Shown piece after piece: positions 7,974 to 13,993 of a stretch of 22,098 nt of DNA; position 1 is the stretch's first letter, and the number at the start of each line of letters is the position of its first letter. Source of the DNA: JAXDLW01 sp046262515 (lineage in GTDB: Bacteria; Chloroflexota; Dormibacteria; DASZGP01); assembly GCA_046262515.1 (NCBI GenBank), contig JBHEMP010000012.1, positions 1 through 22,098 of the forward strand. Reading direction: 5' to 3'. The notes beneath the pieces were generated by a model. That model made no database searches and was not told where the DNA came from. It was given only the letters and a program-made list of their open reading frames with translations. Both the position numbers and the translations under genes were made by a program.

Positions 7974-8113
7974 GGGTGCGGCTTGCTGATGCGGCCACGT
8001 ACGGACGAGCCGAGTTCTGGGGACGGATCGTTGCTTCCGGGTAGAGCAGGCGGCGGTGTGACAGGACCGGCGCCATTTGGGGGCCAGCTGAACCAAACTT
8101 GTCCACGCACTGT

Positions 8114-8119
8114 TACACT
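8114..8119 (+). promoter_or_regulatory. TAnnnT -10 box placed for a leaderless transcript (response regulator)
   Basis: TACACT ends seven bases before the GTG at 8127, with no Shine-Dalgarno sequence between them. Transcription would start on the GTG itself. This supports GTG 8127 as the start of the response regulator rather than any start further upstream. Confidence 0.5.
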
Positions 8120-8126
8120 GCGGCCT

Positions 8127-8903
8127 GTGAACGTCGATTCCGCCGCCCTGCCCGGGGACCGCGATACCGCGGAGAAGCCGGTCATCCTGATAGTCGACGA
8201 CGACCCGGACATCGGGTCCGTCCTGGAGACCTTCTGCCAGCAGTTGGGTTACCGTCCGGTGCTGGTGGCCAACGGCCAGGAGGCCGTCGATGTCTTTCGC
8301 AAAGAGCGGCCGTCGCTGATGCTGCTGGACCTCATGCTCCCGGGCCTCTCCGGGTTCGAGGTTTGTCGCACCGTCCGGGGCTTTGACACGATGACCCCGA
8401 TCATCATCGTCAGCGCGCGCGGTGACACCGCGGACCTGGTGGTGGCGCTGGACCGCGGCGCGGATGACTACCTCATCAAACCCTTCAAGCTGCGCGAACT
8501 GGAAGCCCGCATGGCCACCCAGCTGCGGCGCGCAGACATCTCGCGACAGCACGCCGTGGGGCTGGCGATGAAGGACGACCTGCACTTCGGCGACCTCATC
8601 ATCGATGCCGACGAGCACCGCGTCACCCTGGAGGGTGAACCCCTGAACCTCAGCCCGCTCGAATACCGTCTGCTCGAGTACTTCGCGACGCACGCGGGCC
8701 AGGTGGTCAGTCGTGAGCGCCTGTTGCAGGACGTGTGGCGGTACGTGGGTGAGGTCGAGACCCGCACCGTCGACACCCACGTCGGCAGGCTGCGCAAGAA
8801 GATCGAGGCCGACGTCAAGCAACCGCAGCACATCGTCTCCGTACCGGGGTTCGGCTACCGTTTCGAGCGCCGTTTCCGGGAGGCGGTTCCCCCGCCCGAC
8901 TGA
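8127..8903 (+). CDS. OmpR/PhoB-family DNA-binding response regulator
   Basis: This 258-residue two-component regulator has a receiver domain (about 18-130) with the acidic pocket DDD (24-26), phospho-acceptor D68 in LLDLMLPG, conserved S96 and K118 in KPF, followed by an OmpR-type winged helix (about 155-250) with the LSPLEYRLLEYFATH and VDTHVGRLRKKIE segments. Phosphorylation would control binding to target promoters. No histidine kinase lies beside it, so it is an orphan in this window. The start is GTG 8127: the frame is open upstream to 7983, but that stretch would overlap the divergent promoter region and adds an untypical Gly/Pro-rich leader. Its TGA abuts the stop of the convergent glycosidase with no intervening base. 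Confidence 0.93.
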   Translation: MNVDSAALPGDRDTAEKPVILIVDDDPDIGSVLETFCQQLGYRPVLVANGQEAVDVFRKERPSLMLLDLMLPGLSGFEVCRTVRGFDTMTPIIIVSARGDTADLVVALDRGADDYLIKPFKLRELEARMATQLRRADISRQHAVGLAMKDDLHFGDLIIDADEHRVTLEGEPLNLSPLEYRLLEYFATHAGQVVSRERLLQDVWRYVGEVETRTVDTHVGRLRKKIEADVKQPQHIVSVPGFGYRFERRFREAVPPPD

Positions 8904-10949
8904 TTACGCCCGGCGCAGGCCTCCTCGGTCGACGTCATAAAGCTGACCCTGGTAGGGCACCCCGACCAGGCGTGCGCCCGGGTCGAAGTCGTCGAATTGG
9001 GGCTTCGCGGTGATGCCGTCCCGGATCGAGGCGTCCACCCCGAATATGCCCTCGACCACCACGCTGCTGTAGGCCCCGCTCGAGGAGCACGCCCAATCGC
9101 AGATGTAGGGGTGCTCGCCGGGCGACTTCCGAGCGCCCCCGCTGTCGGGGGCAAGGACGTCGTCGGCGAAGTGGGCCTGGCCGAAGGGACCCTGGTTGGC
9201 TGAACGGGCGACCCCCTTCAGCCAGGGAAAGGCCACGTCGGCGCGCCCGATTCGGTAGAGACCCATGGCCGTCATCGGCGGCCAGGCCGGGTATGCACCC
9301 GTCCACTGGTGGTCGGGGCGAACGTTGAAGGGGGCGTCGGCATCGGCGGCGGAAAGGGCCCGCATCCATGTTGGCGTCTGCAGCTCGCGGACGAAGAACT
9401 GCGTCATCTCGTCCTTTTGACCCGCGCCCAGGTCCGCGGGGATGCAGTTGAGAACCGTCAGCAGGTCATAGCAGTGGCGCACCTCGACCATGGCCTCATC
9501 CGGTCGGCGCGCGTTCCAGTACCCGGCCCCTTTCACGTAGAGGCTGTGCACCTTTTCCAGCAGTTCCGCCGCGCCGTCGACCAGCGCGGCGGCGGCCTCG
9601 CGGTTGATGGTTATATCGGCGGCGAAGCGCATCGTGAAGACGTTGGCGGCGTTGAGGCTGGCGACGGCGTGGATGTAGGTCGAGACGCACTCCAGGAGGT
9701 TGCCGATACCGCCGTAATCGGCCAGTCCGGAGGGCATCTGGAACCGCTTCCACGTGGTCGCGTAGTCCACCAGCCGGTCGCGCACCATGCCCCCCGTGCC
9801 CACGACCGCGTCGAGCCATCCGTGGTCCCCGCTCCAGCGCAGGTAGTCGCGCGCCAGCACGCACATCGCATAGTCGTTGACCGCGTACCAGGGCCCCACC
9901 GGCCGCCCACCGAGGTACTCCGTTCCGAAGTGCTGGTGCACGTCCATCTCCATCCACCGCTCGATGCTCGGCCGCATCACTCCTGGGTCGAGCAGGGAGT
10001 GCACGAAAGAGCTGAGGTGGTAATCCCAGAGGAAGGTGACGGTCTGCCAGTAGCGGGGCATCAGGGTGTCATAGCTGCGACCGTGAACGGAGGCGGGGTT
10101 GTCGCGGCGGTGGTAGATGACCCCCAGGGCGCCCATGTAGTACAGCTTCGCGATATCCGTGTCGGATGTCTCGAGCACCGGTAGGTGACCGGAATAGAGG
10201 GAGTTGCCGGGGGTGAAGGCCTGTGCGATCTCGTCATCCCAGCCTGCCCGGACGCGTTCGAGCTCACCTCCCACGTCGGCCGCCAGCGCCTGGTAGTCGC
10301 TGGCGGCTTCGCCGATGGTCGCAGCGATGGCGGCGATGAAGTCTGCGGCGCGGGTTTCCCCCGGTGGCACCTCCAGGTCGATGGTGATGAACCCCGGCAG
10401 CACGGATCTCGGCAGCGGACGGCACCCCTGCACGATGTGGGCCGCGGAGTGGCGCGCGGACAGCGTGACAGTTCCCGCGGACTGGTCGACGCGGACCTCG
10501 TTGTCGCTCTCCGTGATGGGGGTGAACTCCCACCCTTCGGTGTTGCTGGAGACCCCGGCCGAGACCACGAAGCGCAGCTCCACGCTGCGGGTCTCGCCGC
10601 CCAGGTTGGTCACCTCAAGCCGCTCGATGGCTGCTCGCCGCCCGTACGGAAGTGCCAGGATGGTGCGCAGGCGAAGGCCGTTCCATTCGGCGCGCCGCTC
10701 GACATGGTCCGGCTGCCAGGTGTAGTCGACCTTCGCGCCCGTGGCCGGGAAGTACACGCCGTCGACGAAGAGCGTGGCGGTGGTGCCGAGCGCGAAGGAG
10801 AAAGGCGGGAAGTTCAGGCTATTGAAGCCGCTCAGGTCCGCCGCGGCCTGGACGCAGCCCAGGTGGTTGGTCAGCCCCGGCGGGTTGAAGACGTCGCCGA
10901 ACCCGTGGCGGAGCGCGTCGGAGCGCAGGTCATCGCAGGTGGGGATCAC
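8904..10949 (-). CDS. Six-hairpin glycosidase family protein (GH63/GH37-like)
   Basis: This 681-residue protein looks like a cytoplasmic glycoside hydrolase of the (alpha/alpha)6 barrel group. The first 230 residues are beta-rich (LEVTNLGGETRSVELRF and similar), as in the N-terminal sandwich of these enzymes. The rest is helical with aromatic-rich barrel segments such as TFLWDYHLSSF, GPWYAVNDYAM, RWSGDHGWL and DHQWTGAYPAWPPMTAMGL, and ends with ICDWACSSSGAYSS. The acidic residues in these segments are the best candidates for catalysis, but I cannot assign the pair or the substrate. There is no signal peptide. The GTG at 10949 is preceded by GGAGG nine bases upstream, and that site lies inside one arm of a 20-bp inverted repeat. 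The exact GH family is uncertain. Confidence 0.8.
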   Translation of the reverse strand: MIPTCDDLRSDALRHGFGDVFNPPGLTNHLGCVQAAADLSGFNSLNFPPFSFALGTTATLFVDGVYFPATGAKVDYTWQPDHVERRAEWNGLRLRTILALPYGRRAAIERLEVTNLGGETRSVELRFVVSAGVSSNTEGWEFTPITESDNEVRVDQSAGTVTLSARHSAAHIVQGCRPLPRSVLPGFITIDLEVPPGETRAADFIAAIAATIGEAASDYQALAADVGGELERVRAGWDDEIAQAFTPGNSLYSGHLPVLETSDTDIAKLYYMGALGVIYHRRDNPASVHGRSYDTLMPRYWQTVTFLWDYHLSSFVHSLLDPGVMRPSIERWMEMDVHQHFGTEYLGGRPVGPWYAVNDYAMCVLARDYLRWSGDHGWLDAVVGTGGMVRDRLVDYATTWKRFQMPSGLADYGGIGNLLECVSTYIHAVASLNAANVFTMRFAADITINREAAAALVDGAAELLEKVHSLYVKGAGYWNARRPDEAMVEVRHCYDLLTVLNCIPADLGAGQKDEMTQFFVRELQTPTWMRALSAADADAPFNVRPDHQWTGAYPAWPPMTAMGLYRIGRADVAFPWLKGVARSANQGPFGQAHFADDVLAPDSGGARKSPGEHPYICDWACSSSGAYSSVVVEGIFGVDASIRDGITAKPQFDDFDPGARLVGVPYQGQLYDVDRGGLRRA

Positions 10950-10953
10950 GGCT

Positions 10954-11154
10954 AGGGCCCTCCGGTAAATAACCTACACATATCTCATCGGCTCGGAACG
11001 CCGATACGGGCGTCGAGGGGCCCGGCACGCCGTCGTCACGCACCCCTGGTGCGCTCCTAATCATGCCACCCTCTCCTTCGTCTCGACGCTCCGACCGGCG
11101 CCTTAGACAGGCGCCTGCCGCGGTCTTTGTAAACGTTATTTACCGGAGGGCCCT
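10954..11154. repeat. 201-base non-coding element with perfect 20-bp terminal inverted repeats (MITE-like)
   Basis: The left arm (10954-10973) is the exact reverse complement of the right arm (11135-11154), GTTATTTACCGGAGGGCCCT; four of the next seven bases inward also match. The interior has no credible gene but holds three perfect stem-loops: ATCGGC/GCCGAT (10987-11005), CGCACC/GGTGCG (11039-11053) and GGCGCC/GGCGCC (11097-11115). I see no clear target-site duplication and no transposase. It could be a miniature inverted-repeat element, or a paired operator with a structured leader. It covers nearly the whole gap between the substrate-binding protein gene and the glycosidase gene. Confidence 0.7.
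10959..10963 (-). promoter_or_regulatory. Ribosome binding site of the glycosidase, carried by the inverted repeat
   Basis: The minus strand reads CCGGAGGGCCC, with GGAGG nine bases before GTG 10949. The site is part of the left arm of the 20-bp inverted repeat, so the element supplies the translation signal of this gene. Confidence 0.5.
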
Positions 11155-12914
11155 CAGCGGCAGGGTTCCTGGAAGAAGTCGAGCGCGGCGGGCCACTGAC
11201 CGGCGGCGAACCTGAGCCCGCGGTCGACGTAGCAGAAGCTGCCGGTCCGGGGCTCGGCACTGGTGTAGTTCTGGTCCTGCGTCCCGTACCAGACGGGCGC
11301 GGCGTCGGCGAAAAAGGAGTGCTTTCCGGCCCCAAATCCGACCAGCGCCTGGTAGTACGGCGCCTGGCCGTGGCCAGGATCGGGGAACTGGGCCCTGGTC
11401 AGTCCGTCGGAGAAGCTCTGGGGCGTCAGGTTGGGGCCGGCCAGCTGGATGCCTGCGGCGATGACCATCAGCTCCTCGTAGCGGTAGTAGTCGTAGATAT
11501 CGGCCACGTTGTCCCCGTACGAGTAACTCGGGTCGACCTCGCGAAGCGCCTGGTACCAGAATTGCTGCTCGGGAGCGGTGAAGCGGTTCTCGTAGGTCAT
11601 GCCGATGATCTGCCGGTTCTCCTGGGAGGCGGGATACGAACTCTGATTCCCGGCGCCGTTATACGCCGTCGAGTCCTTCTCCTGGAAGCCGTACGACTGG
11701 ACGATCCACTCAGGGAAGTACTGCTGCTGCGCGGCGGCTTGCATGATGCTTGACAGAACCACACCGGCACACGTGCAGAGGACCGAGGTCACGCCTGCGT
11801 TCTTGAGGTCCACGGCAACCTGCGAGGAATTCCCGTTGACCTCCTGGTTGTAGACGATCGGCGCCCGGCAGGCGTTCATGCCGTTGATCAGCGGACCGCG
11901 GTCAGGATAGGTCCCGTCGGACTCCCTCGAGTAGGTCAGGCCGAACCGCCGGGTGGCCGACCAGGTGCTGCCGGGCGCCGGGGAACCGACGTACGCGGGC
12001 GTCTTGCCCTTGAGGGTATTGCAGATCATGGAGGCCACGTTCTGCTCGGCGAAGTCGAGGCCGGGAACGGTACTCCACTCGTAGGGGGCCTGCGAGGCGA
12101 GGAACGCCTCGGTGGAGGCCGTCTCCACCGAGTTGACGCTGAGGATGTGGTAATTCTGCTTGCCGAGGGCGTCGTAGTAGTAGTGCTCCGACCCGTTGGC
12201 GTTGGGATATGAAAGCGATGCGAAGACGCCGGGACCCGGATTGAGCTGCTTGGCGACCTTGGCGGCGTCCTGCTGCATCTGGGCCACCGTCGGCTGGCCG
12301 AACGCGCCGGCCGAGGGGTCGTACGACAGGATTTTGATCTTCCGGTTGTAGAACTGGAAATGGTTGTTGAAGTACTGGGCGAGCAGGGCCACGTCAGCGC
12401 CGTTGGGGTCGTTCTCGTGCTCCACGAACCCGCCCAGGTTGGGCCAGGCGACGTAAATGAAGTCCCTGGTGACCCCGGGGTACGTGGCGCCGCCGTTATC
12501 CAGCTTGGGGTCGAAGTAGTTGGAGCACGGGGGCGACTGGGGATCCGGGGTCTGGATCGCGGGGTTGCCGGTGCAGCGCAGAAGCCTTGGCACCTGGATC
12601 GAGGGTGACGGCGAAGGCAACGTGGTGGCCCCGGACGCGCCCGCGGCGGCAGCGTCGCCGCTGGGACTCGGGCTCGATTCCGGGCCGAGGCCGCTATTGC
12701 CGCGCTGGCCGGGGCCGTTGCGGGCGGCCTGGGCGTCGGGGGCCTCCAGGATCTGCTGCTTCACCTGCGGCTGCAGCTCGGCGATCGTGGGGGGCGGGGC
12801 GGAGCTCACATGCACCGCGAGGATGGCCACGATCAGGAGAGTGGAGATCGAGACCAGCCCGTTGAGGATGGTGGGGGCACCCGGCCGGGTCTGCCGGGTC
12901 GGCTGAGCGCTCAT
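11154..12914 (-). CDS. Membrane-anchored periplasmic-binding-protein-like substrate-binding protein (branched-chain amino acid ABC type)
   Basis: This 586-residue protein starts with a basic stretch and one hydrophobic segment (about 17-38), followed by a long Ala/Pro/Ser-rich linker (to about 110) and an extracytoplasmic domain resembling type 1 periplasmic binding proteins of Liv type (Peripla_BP_6-like), with segments such as VFASLSYPNANG and GVTSVLCTCAGVVLSSIMQAA. There is no lipobox, so it is tethered by the N-terminal helix instead of lipid. Several cysteines (CTGN, PPC, MIC, NAC, CTC, FCY, EPC) could form disulfides. The ligand is unknown. ATG 12914 overlaps the TGA of the upstream lipoprotein by four bases. 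It is the last gene of the operon that begins with the MFS-ABC fusion, which fits a role as its substrate receptor. Its stop codon ends on the first base of the inverted-repeat element. Confidence 0.75.
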   Translation of the reverse strand: MSAQPTRQTRPGAPTILNGLVSISTLLIVAILAVHVSSAPPPTIAELQPQVKQQILEAPDAQAARNGPGQRGNSGLGPESSPSPSGDAAAAGASGATTLPSPSPSIQVPRLLRCTGNPAIQTPDPQSPPCSNYFDPKLDNGGATYPGVTRDFIYVAWPNLGGFVEHENDPNGADVALLAQYFNNHFQFYNRKIKILSYDPSAGAFGQPTVAQMQQDAAKVAKQLNPGPGVFASLSYPNANGSEHYYYDALGKQNYHILSVNSVETASTEAFLASQAPYEWSTVPGLDFAEQNVASMICNTLKGKTPAYVGSPAPGSTWSATRRFGLTYSRESDGTYPDRGPLINGMNACRAPIVYNQEVNGNSSQVAVDLKNAGVTSVLCTCAGVVLSSIMQAAAQQQYFPEWIVQSYGFQEKDSTAYNGAGNQSSYPASQENRQIIGMTYENRFTAPEQQFWYQALREVDPSYSYGDNVADIYDYYRYEELMVIAAGIQLAGPNLTPQSFSDGLTRAQFPDPGHGQAPYYQALVGFGAGKHSFFADAAPVWYGTQDQNYTSAEPRTGSFCYVDRGLRFAAGQWPAALDFFQEPCR

Positions 12915-13993
12915 TTTGGCTTTGGCGTCAGGGCGCTGCTGACGGCCAGGTTGCGCGAGTGCGCCGTAATCGGCGACACCGGGGTGGTGTCCGGGCCGCC
13001 GTAATCGAACAGCTGCGAGAAGGTCATCCCACCGTACTGGGTGGCGACGTCATAGGCCGTGGCGATGTCCAGCTTCTCCGTTCTCCCCACCAGGCTCCCC
13101 GTTGCGACGACCTCCCAGGTGTCGATGAGAGTGCCGCAGGCATCGACCACCCGTCGGCCCTTGTTGGTCCCGGGGAGGGAGTCGTCGATCGCCCCGTGCA
13201 GCTTCAGGGTCAGGCCGCTGGCGGGGTCCGAACCGCTGGTGTCCCAGGAGATGCCGAAGGTTACCGGGAGATTGAGGTAGGTGATCATCGGTTGGGGGTT
13301 GAAGGTGAAGAACGGACCGTCGTTTGGCTTGCTGGTAATGGCGGTGATATAGACGCCCGCGGCCTGGGTTGCCGTGACCCCGCCGAAGGTGCCCTCAGTG
13401 ACGTTGTGAGGGACGACGCGGAACGTTGTCGTCGTGGTGGTTGTTCCGGCTTTACCCGCCGCGCTGTTGACCACGTCGAAGTCGAAGATATCCTGGGCCA
13501 GGGGCCGCGCCTTGCTCACCGTCCACGTGGCGTCGGCAGGGAACTTCACCACCCCGGCGGTGGTGCTGGTGTCGGGTTGGTACGAACCCCCGTTGCGGAA
13601 GGGGTAGACGCCCGGCTGCGGGGTCCCCATCAGCTCCGAGCTGGCGGCCTGGTCAGGGAAGGTCGTCAGCAGGTTGGCCACCGGGCACGGCAGTGGGCTG
13701 CTGCTGGGGGTGATGCCCGGACGTGCGCCGGCGGTCACCGCCGGGGCGGCCGGTTGGGCGCCACCACCGTTGCTGCCGAAGGGACCGCCGAAGTTGACGC
13801 CGGGGGGGAACGACGGCAGCGCGTGGGTGATCGCGCGCTGCACCTTCTGCAGGCCGAGGATGATGTCGACCGGGACCTGCCTGACCGACACCTCCAGCGG
13901 GACGTGCGGCCCACAGCCGCCCAGGATCACCGAAAGAGCCAGGAGGCCGGTCGCTTTGCGGACGCGGCCGAGCGGGCGGAGGCGACGGCTCAC
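12911..13993 (-). CDS. Lipoprotein of unknown function
   Basis: I do not recognise a family for this 360-residue protein. It has a basic N-terminus, a hydrophobic core (GLLALSVI) and the lipobox LGGC, so it should be lipid-anchored outside the membrane. A Gly/Pro/Ala-rich linker lies at about 65-105, and the rest is Thr/Val/Gly-rich and probably beta-structured, with a run of six threonines (TTTTTT) in the middle. The GTG at 13993 overlaps the TGA of the transglutaminase-like gene, and its own TGA overlaps the ATG of the substrate-binding protein. I infer that it works with those two outside the membrane. Confidence 0.8.
   Translation of the reverse strand: MSRRLRPLGRVRKATGLLALSVILGGCGPHVPLEVSVRQVPVDIILGLQKVQRAITHALPSFPPGVNFGGPFGSNGGGAQPAAPAVTAGARPGITPSSSPLPCPVANLLTTFPDQAASSELMGTPQPGVYPFRNGGSYQPDTSTTAGVVKFPADATWTVSKARPLAQDIFDFDVVNSAAGKAGTTTTTTTFRVVPHNVTEGTFGGVTATQAAGVYITAITSKPNDGPFFTFNPQPMITYLNLPVTFGISWDTSGSDPASGLTLKLHGAIDDSLPGTNKGRRVVDACGTLIDTWEVVATGSLVGRTEKLDIATAYDVATQYGGMTFSQLFDYGGPDTTPVSPITAHSRNLAVSSALTPKPK

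Noticed and set aside
7960..8106. Longer start for the FAD oxidoreductase, adding 49 residues
   Set aside because: The FAD-binding GNGIAG motif normally lies within the first 15 residues, which fits ATG 7959; the extension would cross the promoter of the opposite gene.
7983..8126. Longer start for the response regulator, adding 48 residues
   Set aside because: The extra stretch is Gly/Pro-rich, overlaps the divergent promoter region, and the TACACT box 7 bases before GTG 8127 supports the shorter start.
9309..10955. Long plus-strand open frames opposite the glycosidase
   Set aside because: Composition is Val/Gly/His/Arg-rich without motifs; the minus strand carries the recognisable barrel segments.
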